DNA of 64,000 nucleotides from Paulownia fortunei (GCA_019321725.1 CM033106.1:21016965-21080964); one strand, 5' to 3'. Numbered from the stretch's first letter, positions 20,216-32,735 are shown. Made by a program: numbers and translations. Notes: a model not told the origin generated them from the letters alone.

Positions 20216-23200
20216 GATACCAAAGCCCACCTTCATCACATGTTACTTAAAGCATTTATTAAAGCATATACTGTTGGGTGTGTATATGCCCCAGGATACA
20301 TCACACAACAAAAATTTAAATTTTTTAACTTTAACAAAAAAAAAAAAAAGAAAAAAAAAAGATTATGACATTCATAATTAACTGATGTATCCCGACTGCC
20401 TTGTGAGAACAATTATGCACTAATAAATTCTTATTGAGTGAGGTGAAATGAATGTTTACTTCACAAGCTTCCGACTGAAGAAGTGGGAAGGTCATGTAAA
20501 TCAATTCGTGAATGCATTAATGTGCCGGATCAATTTATGATAAAACACCTAGGACTGTTTGCCTTTGAGCTTCAAGTATATATTCTCTAAAATTACTTTA
20601 TACTTAGGATACCTACATGAGATTCAAACTTTGATAATAGCTTTGATTCTATAATTCTACCTAAATAGTTTAGGGGCTATAGAAGCAAATACACAAATAA
20701 TTTGAATAGAATAAAGAACACAAAATTACACAAAGAGAGAGAAAAAAAAGAGAACACAAGAGGAAGAGAGGGGAGTTGGCCCATTTTCACAAGCAAAGGT
20801 TGTAAAGCAATCGGCCACCTTGGTGTGTTTATACACCAAGGGGTGGCTATTAGTTTCCATCTCCAATGTTTACCTTATTTGTGTCCAACTCTATTAGGTA
20901 GTATTTCATCTCCAAGATGGAATACTTTATTTCTTCTCTTTCTTTAAATTTAGACATAACATGTCTGATTCTACTAATTGGTTGGGTTGGGATTTGTGTT
21001 TGATAGGATAGATGGTCAATTTTGAATTTTTTCGAGTTCTAAAATTTTGTAATTTCTATTCAGTAGAAATTCATTCTCAAGAATGTAGCATTTTTTAGAA
21101 CAATTCCAATTGATTATAGAAATAGTAACTCATAGTCTTTTCACCATCTCACAGCTTTACATAAGGTGAATCTAGTATTTATCTTATCTGCCACTCACTT
21201 CTTAATATAAGAAAGACATCCTTATACCCTAAGATATTTATAGGAGGGTGATTTGACGTGCCACATGATGACACTTTATTCATTAAGGCATCATAAATTC
21301 ATTTAGTATAATAAATTTATTATACTAAATTCAATTAGTGTAATAACTTAAATGACACGTTATAGAACCATGCAACTACATGTAGTAGATGTAGTTCAAT
21401 ATGCAGCTCAACATATATGCATACATGTTTATTTATATATATGCATACACTTAAATTACTTATAAAAAAGATGCATGGTCATATACATATATATATATAT
21501 ATACATATAAATATACTTTACATAAATATATATTCCTAATACGTAAAAACACACACATACATATATCTTCCTAGATCAATGTAATAGATCAGGAACACAA
21601 GCAAATCTATCTATCTATCTATATATATATAACAACAAATTTAATTCAAGAAAAAAATTCCCCAACTAATTTTCTAACGAATAATATATCTACACAATTA
21701 TAGATTTTTTTGTATGTATATATGCGTACACATATACATTTACATATTATAATAAACATATATGTATATATACATATGCATGTACAAATGCATATAATTC
21801 CGGACAAAATGAAGGAAAGAGTAATTTCTTTGAAAATGCATAAAGAAACAAAGTTTTAAAGTCTTTTTTGTAAATTAACTATCCAATCAAACACATTCTA
21901 GTAAAAAAATGAAATAAATTATCACATTAATATTTATTAATACACTTTTTATCTCAACTTGTATATATCATCATAACAAACTTATAGCTATGAATTCAAA
22001 GCATAGATCGATTATCCGCCATAGCGCCCATCTTGATAACTAATTATGGATCTTTTGCTAATTGCCCCCGTAAATTTTTGGAAAATATGTCCTTCAAGTC
22101 CTTCAAATGACGGGATGAATGGTTATAGTTCACTTATCAATCGATCGAAAATAATACACCTAATACATCTCGTTTGAGATTCATATTTTGAAGGGCCCCA
22201 CTGACCTCTTCAACAATAGCCATTATTAAGCTTTGAATAGACTCAACTAACGTTTGTCTTTGATATGACTCAAATAAATCCAACTTTATAAATCATAGAT
22301 ATGTAGTGATACAATAATTTCATTTTGTGATATTTAGCACTTTAGTGAAAGCTGAGTGGGGCTTAAGATTACTGTCGTTTACTTAAATTGGGGCCATATC
22401 ATCTTTTGGTCCTTATTAAATGATAAGGTATTGTACATATATATTTTGAATATCAGATTCCTAATATTACCGGATATTTTAATTTAATATAAAAGTTTAG
22501 ATTAAAATTGAAAAATTACAAATTTATGTACTTTTTACACTTTTACTTTCAAAAGTAGTAATGGAAAATATCACATTATTAATTAAGTTTAGATTATAAT
22601 TTTAAGAAAAGATTTATTTATGTAAATAAATTTTTTGGGACAATTGCACTTTCTGTCCAATGAGATTGGGGCATTGTGATATTAGTCCCATGGTTTCAAA
22701 GTAGTCCCATCAGATAGTTTTTCTTGCAATTTTCATCCTATCACTAGTTTTTTAATGGTGCTAACTTTCAGTTCCGTTAAATTGTGGAATTAGGGGGAAA
22801 AATGCTGGATCTTTTTTTGGAGGGAAAAAATTTATTCGGATGCCATTAAACCCTTCTACAATTTCTTGAACATGTCAACCCTATAATATTTTTGTCCCCT
22901 AAATAGTCTAATTGTTCATATAACTTATCAAGATAATTTATTGAAAGCTTATGAATGTCAACATAATCAAATGAACTCACTTTACCCTATTTGTATTCTA
23001 TTTTAGGACCATCAACTATAACACTACCCTTATGGTAAAGTTTAATTGTCAACATAAGGTTGTATTCACATGCAAGCAACGAAAAAAAAAAAAAAGAAAA
23101 AGGAAAGGAAACACAATATACAATTACAATTCAAAACGCAAAACACCAATACTCCATATAACACTAATATCCTGTAGTCAACAAAACAAACAAAGCCAAT

Positions 23201-23298
23201 ACCCTACATACACCGCAGTCCACAAACACAAGAGGGGACCAATGTAGGGGACCATATTCTGGAACTATTTTATTAATTTTATTTTTACAAGAAACCCA

Positions 23299-24165
23299 TA
23301 TTACAAGAAATTTGTATTTTAGCAATAAATTTTTTCGTCACTAACAACGATATTTTTGTCACTAATATATTTTAGTAACGAAAAATTTTCATCGCTAAAA
23401 TCGGCGCAATAAGACCGTTGTAAAAAATTTTGGTGATGAAAATTCGGCTCATGTTGCAAAGTTTAGCGACAAATATTTTCGTTGTAAAAATCCAAAATTT
23501 TGTTGCTAAATAATCACTTAGCGACGCAATCCGTAAGAACTTTCGTCGCTAAAATATATAAAAAAATTAAATATTTAATATTTGGGGACGAAATTTGAGT
23601 TTTCGTCGCTAAACTTTGCGACGAATATGCATAATTCATTGCTAAACTTAGCAACGGCATGCAAAACGTCGTTGCTAACGTCAACCCTTAGCGACGACAA
23701 CTTCAAAAAGTCATCGCTAAGATAAGAAAAAATCAAATAAATAAAAATTAAATCACTCTTAGCGACATTAATCCGAATGTCATCACTAAGTTTCAAAAAA
23801 CTTAGCAACCGGATGTAAAAATCATCACAAAATGCTACGAAAATGAAGAAAAATAGATTTTAATTTCGTCGCTAAAATAGAAAAATAAATATAAATTTAT
23901 ATATTTTTAAAGTTAGCACTTCTGCAAAATCTCCGCTAACATACAAGTTTAGCGATGACATCCAAAATATTTTATCGCTAACATTTATGAAAAATAGAAT
24001 AAATGTACATTTAAAGTTAGCGACGATGTGCTTCATGTCATCGCTAACATTTTGATCATACTTAGCGATGCTTTTTGATCGACTTGTCACTAATAGTTAT
24101 CTTAGAGATGAAACTGAGTTGTCGTCGCTAATATTACATTGTTATTTTCTCTTTTTCCTGTAGTG
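23299..24165. mobile_element. non-autonomous CACTA element (867 bp)
   Basis: The right end, read inward, begins CACTACAGGAAAAAGAG. The left end begins TATTACAAGAAA, i.e. the canonical CACTACAAGAAA with both C of CAC changed to T. The 3-bp target duplication CCA is present on both sides (23296-23298, 24166-24168). The interior is packed with alternating copies of TTAGCGACGA and its complement, the usual CACTA subterminal repeats. No coding capacity. Nested in the 4.8-kb MULE. Confidence 0.85.
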
Positions 24166-24304
24166 CCAACATTTTTTGCCACATTTTAAACAAAAAAACA
24201 AGTATAATATAAACTAACAAATCTTGTCACTATAAAGGAGAATACAAACACAAGAAACGAGAAAACATATAATAAACAACAAGTTGGACAATCACACTGT
24301 AAAC

Positions 24305-25326
24305 TAGACCCGGCCCGTGATCGGACCATGGTCAACGGGTCAGAACCCATTGACCACAGTTCACGGGTTTGACCCGTGGACTCACGGGCCGGTTACGGTT
24401 TTATCAAATCGGAAACCGCTGGGTCCAACCCAGCGGTTCCACAGGCCGGAACGGCCAGGCCCGACCCGGTGGTTTTTTAATTTTTTTAATTTTTTAACAA
24501 AAATTGTATAGAGTGTGAGATAGAGGTTTTGAACCCATGACCTCTAATTTATTAACAGAACACTCTAACCAATTGAGTTAATAGATCGTATGCTTATAAT
24601 TTTGAATAAGTGCATAAATAAGTCTCATAATTTATTTTTTTTGTTTTTTTTCCCTTCAAATTGTTTGTCTTGTTTCTGAAAATCAATATAATTGGTGTTA
24701 TGCCCCTCTTTAAATTTAATTAATTAGTTGCAACAAGTTATAAATCAAGTCCTATATTTAAACATTACATATTTCATGTTAATAATAAGTAAAGTTTTGA
24801 AAATTATCTAATGATGCTACTTTACAATTATCTTAATAATAAGTAAATGATGCTACTTTATAATATCTAGTGTTTATTTCTCAACTTCTCATTTAGTATT
24901 ATTAAATTATTGTAATGTTGCATTGATTTTATATGATAACATTAACTCCAAAAACTAAAATTTAGTAAATTGTGCTTTATTAATGCAGTGTAAGTGGAAA
25001 AATTATTTTTTAAAATTTTTATAAATTAATTTAGTCACTTTTATTTTTGACCATATACTTAAATTTTAACTATTTTTTTTTTCAAATTTAAGTTAAATTT
25101 TTTTCATTAAGTTCAAAAATTAACAATATTTTTTGCAAATTTAAGTTCAATTTTTTTTAAAAAAAATAAAATAAAATATAAGGGTCGGAACCGGAATCGA
25201 AACTGTAACTGTAATCAGACCGGCGGTTCCGGAATCCGAACCATAACCGGCCTTGACGGTTAAGGTTAAGGGTCGGGATTTTCTTGAACCGTGGAACCGG
25301 CGGTTCCTGAACCGTGGTCAGGTCTA
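24305..25326. mobile_element. non-autonomous hAT element (1022 bp)
   Basis: A perfect 8-bp target duplication CTGTAAAC lies at 24297-24304 and 25327-25334. Ends are inverted: TAGACCCGGCCCGTG on the left and, read inward, TAGACCTGACCACGG on the right. GC-rich subterminal regions with ACCGG / CCGGTT repeats surround an AT-rich middle. No transposase. It contains a tRNA-like segment at 24511-24587. Confidence 0.9.
24511..24587 (-). tRNA. decayed tRNA-Ile(AAU)-like sequence inside the hAT element
   Basis: On the minus strand the A-box-like TAACTCAATTGGTTAGAG (24563-24580) and B-box-like GGTCATGGGTTCAAAAC (24526-24542) are at tRNA spacing. The anticodon loop reads TTAATAA, giving AAU (Ile). The layout resembles plant tRNA-Ile, but acceptor-stem pairing is poor and conserved positions have changed, so it is a pseudo-tRNA, not a working gene. 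It may be an old tRNA or SINE capture carried by the transposon family. Confidence 0.6.
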
Positions 25327-25489
25327 CTGTAAACATAAAAAATTCTATAATAAAAAAATCAAACTCAAAACCAGTTTAGAATTCGTACTACTGTTTGGGT
25401 TTGGAACTTTAACAAAATGTAACAGGTCGTAGCATTTTCCTCTTAATTCCATTGAGATTTCTTAATGATCTTGCACATTATTTGTGAAA

Positions 25490-27038
25490 TATTTTGCAAA
25501 CCACAAGTGCACAGTGTCAAGTTTTAATACAATGGTGAGTTGAGTATCGTATCCACAAAAATTGTAATAAAAAATTACAGCAAGTATTATAATTCAAATA
25601 GTCCTAATTTTATCTAAAAAATCAAGTGATGAATAGTAAACAAAGTAGAATAAGATAAAAATTATAAAAAATAAGAGTGGAGTTCTTAAAAGTAATACAA
25701 CAAATACCTTATAAATAAGAAATTCTAAAGGAATGACTTACCTAATTATCACTTATGTTCTTCCTTCCAAAATATAAATTAAAGTCAACAACACATGTAA
25801 GTTAAGAATTCCTAAACTCATCAATTCTCTATCTTGAGTGCCGAATTGATTATGAGCTCCAATATGAATTTTCAATATCTGTAAAACTTTATAAAAATTC
25901 AATGAATTCTTTTTCAAAACTTCAAAGGTTTCATAAGTTTCTCAACTATATGATTTCTAGGTTATGCTAGCTTTATGATCATGTATAATATTCTTTCTCT
26001 TGAGTATCGAATCTCATACATCAAATACTCTTAATTTATGGCTAAATAATTAAGATGCAATACTAAGCAAGATAACACAAATAAGATGAATAACTTGAAC
26101 TAATATTATTTGGAATTCAAAACATAGGATCAAATAAGGTTAGATCATCCTCTAGAAAGAAAAGTTTAGTTCATCATATATGAATATAATTTCAAGAAAT
26201 ATATAAGAAAGAACATGTAAATTTTTCATTAATTTATGAAGTGAGAGGAATGGTTGAAACTCTTCTTATCTCCTAGAATCTCTTTCTTTTGTCTAGCAGC
26301 ACTCCTTCTGTCAAGAACAACTTTTCACATCCCAAAATATCTTTGGAGGCTATTTGGGGTATTTAAAATCAGATGGAGATGTCCTAAGGAGGGAAAAAAA
26401 ATCTATTTTGCCTCTTTAATCTACGTGGCAATACGTAGATGTTGTCTGGACAACTAGACACAACTAGGCACTGAACATTTTGTCCAAAACCTATTTATGC
26501 AGTGTATGCAGCCTCTTTTAACTGATTTTCTGCCCCTTTCTAGGACAAAACAACTTTTAGTATCTTCATAAGATTTTGTAGTCCTATCTCTTGGTTTTCT
26601 ATATCATCATAAAACATCTCAATAAGACGTATGTGGAGAGAGTTATGCCTAAAATACTAAGATGTATAATATAAGAAATGTTTAGTCTAGTGTTGACTTT
26701 TGAACTCGATGTTTCTCATTGAAATCATAGGAACTGGATTTTGTGGTAAACATAAAATTGTAGATCTATTTGTTATCTTTTTAATGGATTAAGAATCAAG
26801 TTAATATGATATTAGAACAAAGACTTAGGATTAAAATACAAACATTGCCATCAGTAGCAGCACAATAATGGTACTTTCAAAATTTCAACCAAGTTTTAAT
26901 TTCTTTTCATTTTCTTCTTATTTTTTCATTACCTACAAGATTTTAAACTATAGGCATAAAAAGTAATATAAACACTTGAAAACCAACCAAATTGTTAATT
27001 AAAAGGCATATGAATTATTTGTATAAAATTAACTTATC
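25490..27038 (-). repeat. Athila-type solo LTR (minus strand, ~1.55 kb)
   Basis: The minus-strand start TGATAAGTTAATTTTATAC matches the LTR start of the Athila element at 41507. The minus-strand end has a GATACTCAACTCACC-like segment and ends TTTGCAAAAT, parallel to the LTR ends at 40140 and 50793. No internal domains adjoin it, so it is a solo LTR. Target duplications are not recognisable, probably through decay. Confidence 0.7.
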
Positions 27039-27418
27039 ATACATGAATGAGGGTTTTGAAAGTAAATTGAAAAACCAAATGACAAAAAATAGGAGAAATT
27101 GGGAGAAATGGGGTTAGAGTTTTTTCTTCTAATGTTTGATTTGGGGGAAAAACGATACATTTGACTTTAACCCTATACACGTGCACTTCATATATGTTTT
27201 CCATTCGAAAAAGTAACCACTTCACAGCCACGTGACCCACAAGTGTGTTTCTCCATTAATTATTGGATGGACATGGACTAAAATTGCAAGAAAACTTTCT
27301 TATGAGATTAAAATTGTCAATAAAATTTAATTTGGGACCTCAAGTATCAAATTTGGGACTAAAGTCGCAATGACCCTAATCCTATGAGACCAAAAGTGCA
27401 ATTATCACTAAATTTTTT

Positions 27419-28541
27419 ATTCAAGTAGATTCCAAGTCCTAAAATTTGAAATAAAGGAAGTACTACCAAATATAACAAAAGATAGATAATGATGGACCCA
27501 ATGATAATTGGAGTCCAATATTTTAAATAGGCCCAATCCAATGGGTCTAGGCAAAAAGATTTAAAAAATTCTATTAGTACATGTACTCTACCATATGAAA
27601 ACAAAACCCTTTATTTTAAAGTATGTTGAATTCATTTGCTACTTGATAGCTTTCATTTCTATTTTGATATTCTTGAGCTCTGGTTCTAACTTGATCATTG
27701 GAGGGTTATCGTTGGAAAAGCCCCAGTACTCCTTATAGTTTGTTTGTATAGTAAGTAGGATTCCTATTGCTTGATTAACTAACTGCTTGAAAGAGTTAAT
27801 CTTCATCAACTAAGGAGATATCACATCACTTTTGTGCTATGAGTGGGAAACCTACCTCAAGATTAAGAATACAGATAAGATCTAAAGCACGCGAAGCCAA
27901 CTTTCAAGATACCCCTTAGGAAAAAGGTATAGTGATAACGAAGTGGACAACCACTACAAGAGCTTCCTTCCAAACATGATCCATTACCATAACAATGAGT
28001 ACCAGTTGAAGTGGCATTATGGCAGATCATGTAGGAGGCTCTGCAAGCACCAATAGAAGATGCCTCGAAAAGAGTAGCAATAAGAGTAGTAGTCCAATAT
28101 ACAAAGGATGAGAGATCCCCCTTAGTCTTCTCGCCAAATTTGAGATTTGTCCACAACCCTAGAGAGGACTGAGCCAAGGAAAGAAGCAATGTGGAGGGGA
28201 GGAGCAAATACCCATGAGGAAGTCGGCAGTCGAGCATATCCTCCTGAAGATGATGCGAAGCGAAAGCTAGGAAGAGTAGAGAAGACCGAACAATGGAAAA
28301 CACAATCTACCTTAAGAGATTATATGAAGAAATACAAATTGCTACCAGTAGCACCTTGAAGTGCAGTCCTTTCTCAACTACCATGTTAGCAAAATCCTTC
28401 CCTCTAGGAGTCAAGGTGTCAAACTTATCAGAGTATGATAGAACCGGACACCCTCAGGAGCACTTAGAAAACTTTTATGCTAAGGCAGATTTATATGACC
28501 TTAGTGATGTTGCCTACTGTAAAAATTTTCGTCTGATGTAG
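27419..28541 (+). pseudogene. Tat-type gypsy LTR end and gag fragment (copy 2)
   Basis: The LTR 3' part contains the GGGTTATCGTTGGAAAAGCC phrase (about 27705) and ends at about 27828; the decayed primer site reads TTTTGTGCTATGAGTGGG. The gag frames 28147-28359 and 28293-28541 are linked by a frameshift. The second contains SPFSTTMLAKSF, SEYDRTGHPQEHLENFY and ADLYDLSDVAYC, the retrotransposon-gag core. The gag stops at 28541, where transposase-derived sequence of copy 3 begins. On the minus strand, a Cys-containing frame (28303-27863) is incidental. Confidence 0.75.
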
Positions 28542-29403
28542 CGTACACCTTGATCTTTCACTTAGAACTCAAATGCATTATTAATGTCAAATAATATTGA
28601 CATAATCACCCTTGAAGCTATCCAATTTAGTAACAATATTATCACAACAAATTAGTCCACGTTAGCTTACTTTCAATTCAATCTCTCATCCTATTAATCA
28701 ACTTCACCTAATTCCATCTAAAAGTATTAAAATGAGCTTAGACTTAAATTTATCAATTCAATGCTTGAAGGATCTGAGATGTTGTTTGTGACATGATTGC
28801 TTTTCAACCTAATATCAAATGCATGCATAACCCATTATGAAAGAGATATTTCATCAACCATTCATAAGCACCAACCCTATGCTTTTTTACCTTTGCCTAG
28901 CGCATTTGAAACCTTGTGCATTATTGGACGTAACAGCCCTTCAAAAGTACTTTTTGAGCAAAACTCCTGCAAATTGCTATTTGAAATTGGCAAGTTCTGC
29001 CTACAATACTTCTAATCAACCGCTCTTCTGAGTTAGCTCATGTATTTTATGAACTAGTCCTTACATTAAAAGACAAAAAAGTGAAATAGAGTTAGTTAAA
29101 CATAACAAAAAATCCCTTCACATCCTTGCATGCTTACATCATCAACCTTCCAGTTTAATAAACATTACATTCATGTTTTAAGATATCACTTAACCTTCTT
29201 TAACTTCCTTGAAGTATAAATTACAAAATAATAACCCCCCGAGATATTTCAAAAAATAATAAAGATGCCTTATGAACAAAATTGATCCAGAATGTGTACA
29301 AGTGACAGAACCACAAGAAGTCAAAAACTTTAAAATTACACCATACCTTTTACTTGTTAGTCATAAAAGTACATAGCTTGTTATTGAACCCTCCAAGCAT
29401 ATC
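28542..29403. other. AT-rich sequence 3' of the mudrA fragment, no gene seen
   Basis: Lies between the end of the copy 2 gag fragment and the mudrA remnant read from the right. Short open frames (28797-29015, 28837-29031) overlap in different frames with no recognisable motif. It may be the degraded C-terminal part and 3' flank of the transposase. Confidence 0.35.
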
Positions 29404-30075
29404 ACTTGAGCACTAGTAGAAAAACCCCCAACTATCTTTGCATTCACTTTCAATCACAATCAATGCAATTGGAAAAGAGCCATTATTTCCATCTAACCCT
29501 ACAACCACTAACAGAAATCCCCCATAGGGCCGTTTGAGGTGGCATTCATCAAACTCTAAAAAGGAACTACAACCATTACGAAACCATATGTTAATCACTT
29601 CAAGCCCATGAAAACCCTCTTAAAAGTTGGTGTTACTGGTATTGTAGCAATTTCTATACCATCACCCTTGCTATCATCTCCTTTAGCAGCATTTTGGTAT
29701 TGATTCCTAATAATGGATCCAAAGTTATTATTTATTGTAATCTTAACATAGGTAGGAAGTTGAGGAAAAGAGTGTAATTGGCATCAATAGTATCGATTAC
29801 AATGTTTTTTGCTCTGTACAACTACATGTAAAGTGGACAGCCCTATATCTACCCAACTCAGTTCTCATTCCTTTGGGTCTCAAACTAGGGGTTTTCCTTA
29901 GCAACTCAATCAACTTTCTTACCATCCAAGAAGAACTAGCCTCTAGCAATTGGTTAACTCTTGCACAACTATGATTTGAGACACAAGTCTAGACGCAAAA
30001 GTCACATCAACCGTCAAAGTAAAGGTATGAAGCCTCCATGGGCATCTTCTATAGCATGATGAGTGGTCACTCTCA
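29404..30075 (-). pseudogene. mudrA-type transposase fragment (copy 3)
   Basis: On the minus strand, from 30075 leftwards: CPWRLHTF, ASRLVSQIIVVQELTN, SSWMVRKLIELLRKTPSL, YRAVHFT, TPTFKRVFMGLE, FDECHLKRPYGG, VVGLDGNNGSFPIALIV and ESECKDSWGFF. This is the conserved MULE transposase region around the first catalytic Asp (usually LDGCHLKGP; here FDECHLK). Several stops interrupt it and it ends at about 29404. It is a different MULE family from the one at 13337-15910, whose matching block reads VDGIHLYTKY. Confidence 0.8.
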
Positions 30076-30639
30076 TCCTCTCTTTTTTGCTTTCTTGATA
30101 TCAAGCCCCACCTTGATCACATGTTCCCTCAAAGTATTTATTTTGGGTTCGCACATGCCAGGATGCGTCATGAAGTGAAAATTTAATTTTTTTAACATTA
30201 ACAAAAAATAATTATGACACTCATAATTAATTGACGCCCCTTGCTTTGTGAGATCAGTTATGCACTAATTAGTTCATTTAGAGTGAGGTGAAATGAATTT
30301 TTATCTCACAACCTTTCGGTTGAAGAAGTAGGAAGGTCACATGAAACAATTCGTGAATCCATGAATATGTCCCATCAATTCCTGGTAAATCCTAATTATC
30401 TTAGATTGTTTGCCTTATAGCTCCAAATATGTATTCTGTAAAGTTAGTTCACACATCAAATGCTCACACTATATCAAAACTACACTAGTAGCATTGATGC
30501 AATAATTCTACCTAAGTGGTGTAAGCATTTATAGAAGCAAATACACAAATATTTTGAATAGAATAAAATACAAAATTACACGAGAAAAACAAAGAACACG
30601 GGGGTGTGGGGTTGGCCATTTTCACAAGCTTTGCTTGTG

Positions 30640-30680
30640 AAACAGTAGGCCACCTTGGTCTATTTATACACCACGGGGTG
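30640..30680 (-). promoter_or_regulatory. TATA-like promoter region of the repeat leader
   Basis: On the minus strand GTGTATAAATAGACCAAGG lies upstream of a CT-rich leader and the mudrA fragment. The matching place in copy 2 (about 20820-20850) reads TATAAACACACCAAGG. It is probably the old promoter of the transposase carried by the repeat unit. Confidence 0.4.
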
Positions 30681-31442
30681 TCTACTACTACGGTTCCCAT
30701 CTCCAAAGTTCACCTTGTTTGTCTAGCTCGTAGATGGATTATCTTATTTCTTCTCCTACAAATAAATTTAGACATCACATATTTAATTCTACTAATTGGT
30801 TGGGTTGGGAGTCTTGGGACTTGTGTTTCCATTGCTTATAGGATAGGTAGTTGTTTTTTAATTTCTTCAAGTTATACAATTCGGCCGTTTCACCTTATAG
30901 AAATTCCTTTTTCAAAGAAGGTAGCGTTTTTCAAAATAATGTTGATGGATCATAGAAATAGTAATCTATAAACTCTTTAGGGTATCCCAGAAATTTACTG
31001 ATTAGCATTCACCTTATGTAAATTAATATAGAAATAATACCCCATACAAATCTATATAATGTGGATATAACAATTAACTTATCTTATACCCCATACTCTA
31101 TAATATATTAATATGAGAGTAGTTTGTCGTGCCATATTTCATATGATATGATATTTTGAGCACCAACTTTAATAACACTTTATTTAATAAATGTTTCGTT
31201 GTTTCTATGGTATAATAAATTTATTTAGTATAGTAAATTGATTATACTAAATATAGTTAATCACATAACTTCAATAAGTAAACGTTTAAATTTAAAAAAT
31301 GACATGTTATAGAACCATGCAACTACATGTAGTACATGGATTCCAATATGCACATCAACATATATGCATACGTTTATATATATATGTGTACACTTAAATC
31401 ACTTATCTAAATGAAGCATGTTCATATGTAGACATGCACATG

Positions 31443-31498
31443 GGCGCGCGCGCGCACGCACGCACGCGCACACACACACACACACACATATATATATA
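31443..31498. repeat. compound microsatellite (CG)n-(CACG)n-(CA)n-(TA)n
   Basis: About 56 bases of strictly alternating purine/pyrimidine: GCGCGC, then CACG units, then CACACA, then TATATA. Copies 1 and 2 have only CA/TA at this place. Such tracts can adopt Z-form DNA. Confidence 0.9.
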
Positions 31499-31550
31499 CC
31501 ATAAATGTATATTCCTAATATGTAAAAACACACACATATACGTACATACA

Positions 31551-32735
31551 CTCAATTTTTTATAATTCTATTTTTATTATGTATATTTAATATATTTTAA
31601 AATTTTGTCTTGTAAATATCTCAGCCACCCCCTTAAATTTTTATAATTCTATTTTTAATATATAAATTTTATAAATTTAAAGATTTTCTCCATTTTGAAT
31701 AATTAAATTATCTTTTTATTGAAATAAAATATTTAATTTGTAATCATCTTTCCCTCAAAAATTTCAATAAAATTTTCTCTCCTTCAAACACATCTAGTCA
31801 TCTATGTTCTTTCTTCTTGAATAAAGAAGTTCTAGAATTAGTTTAAACTTTATTTTTTAAAACTTTTAGGCGATGAAATTTATTATTAATGCAAAGTTCT
31901 AATTGACATATGTACTAACTTTTCAAATTTTATTACAAATTTCTTTCTAAAAATATGGCTTATTTTAGTTAAAAGTATCATTATTATTAAAAATTATTTT
32001 TATTTGAACAATGACTCTCTTTCATAATAAAAGTAGTTTAAAACTTCATTAGTTTTTTCTAATTTTTTAAATTCATTGATTTCTTAAAATATTTTTTCAT
32101 TCACATTCATTTAATTTATTTATTTTTATTGAGCTCCGTTTGTCCAATACTTTGCATTTCTTTTACTTTTTAACTTTATTTGGTGCAAAATGAATTAAAT
32201 TGTCATCTTATTTTTATTATCTATGGGACATGATTTCATAATCTCACATTTAGAATATTAAAATGAATCTTTTTATTTGAAACAATTCACAATTGGACTT
32301 TTCATCAAGTAATCTTTTAGAAATATATAGCTACTTATATAAACTGTATTTTATTTAAAAAATACTTTTTTTATAATAATAAAAATATTTTGAATTCTTA
32401 ATAACCTATAAGATTGTGATGAAACTATAAAAATTACTCGAATTTTCAGATCATAGTTTTTGTAAGTTAGTATTTACTTTGTGTTGTATTGATTTAGAAT
32501 TAATTTTTATTTTTATTTAGAAGTCATTTTTTATTCGAATGCTTATGTAGTTATAATAGAAATAAAAAAATTATGTTTATGATGTGTTATATTTGTATTT
32601 GTATTTATTTTTAATAATTAATTAAGAAAAATCGCAAAAAATAAAAATAAAAATTATAGGTGTAAAAATAAATAATAAATACTATTCTTTTTACGATCCA
32701 ATCTCCCCCTATACTAAAATTCTAACTTTGTCGTT
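31551..32735. mobile_element. private AT-rich insertion in copy 3, unclassified
   Basis: Copies 1 and 2 are continuous across this point, whereas copy 3 has about 1.18 kb extra. Ends include TCAGCCACCCCC near the left and AATTCTAACTTTGTCGTTG near the right, resembling the decayed ends of common plant transposons. No coding and no clear target duplication. Confidence 0.5.

Larger units (their letters stand above)
22637..27408. mobile_element. non-autonomous MULE (4.77 kb) with three nested elements
   Basis: The termini GGGACAATTGCAC (22637) and its partner GTGCAATTATCAC (ending 27408) form an imperfect inverted repeat extending about 54 bases, to an AGTCCCA on each side. A perfect 10-bp target duplication TAAATTTTTT flanks it (22627-22636 and 27409-27418). 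Once the nested elements (23299-24165, 24305-25326, 25490-27038) are removed, only about 1.3 kb remains, with no transposase frame, so it must have been moved in trans. TIR form and duplication length fit a Mutator-like family. Confidence 0.85.
20024..28541. repeat. composite repeat, copy 2 (interrupted by a 4.8-kb MULE)
   Basis: 20024-21140 matches 29922-30978 of copy 3 (mudrA N-terminal remnant, leader, and the TTGTGAAA / CACCAAGG promoter-like stretch). 21140-22636 matches copies 1 and 3. 27409-28541 matches 17500-18616 of copy 1. The unit is split at 22636/27409 by an element with a 10-bp target duplication. No intact gene. Minus-strand TATA-like motifs occur in the leader (about 20833). 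Confidence 0.8.

Noticed and set aside
23330..24130. Regularly spaced GTCGCTAA motifs as a protein-binding array or CRISPR
   Set aside because: They are CACTA subterminal repeats bounded by matching termini and CCA duplications.
24511..24587. Functional tRNA gene
   Set aside because: Acceptor stem does not pair well, conserved positions have changed, and it lies inside a transposon.
27863..28303. 146-codon minus frame with Cys pairs and a hydrophobic start, looking like a secreted protein; similar frame at 17982-18185
   Set aside because: Antisense to the Tat-type gag leader in two repeat copies, and the two copies do not keep it open to the same extent; composition effect.
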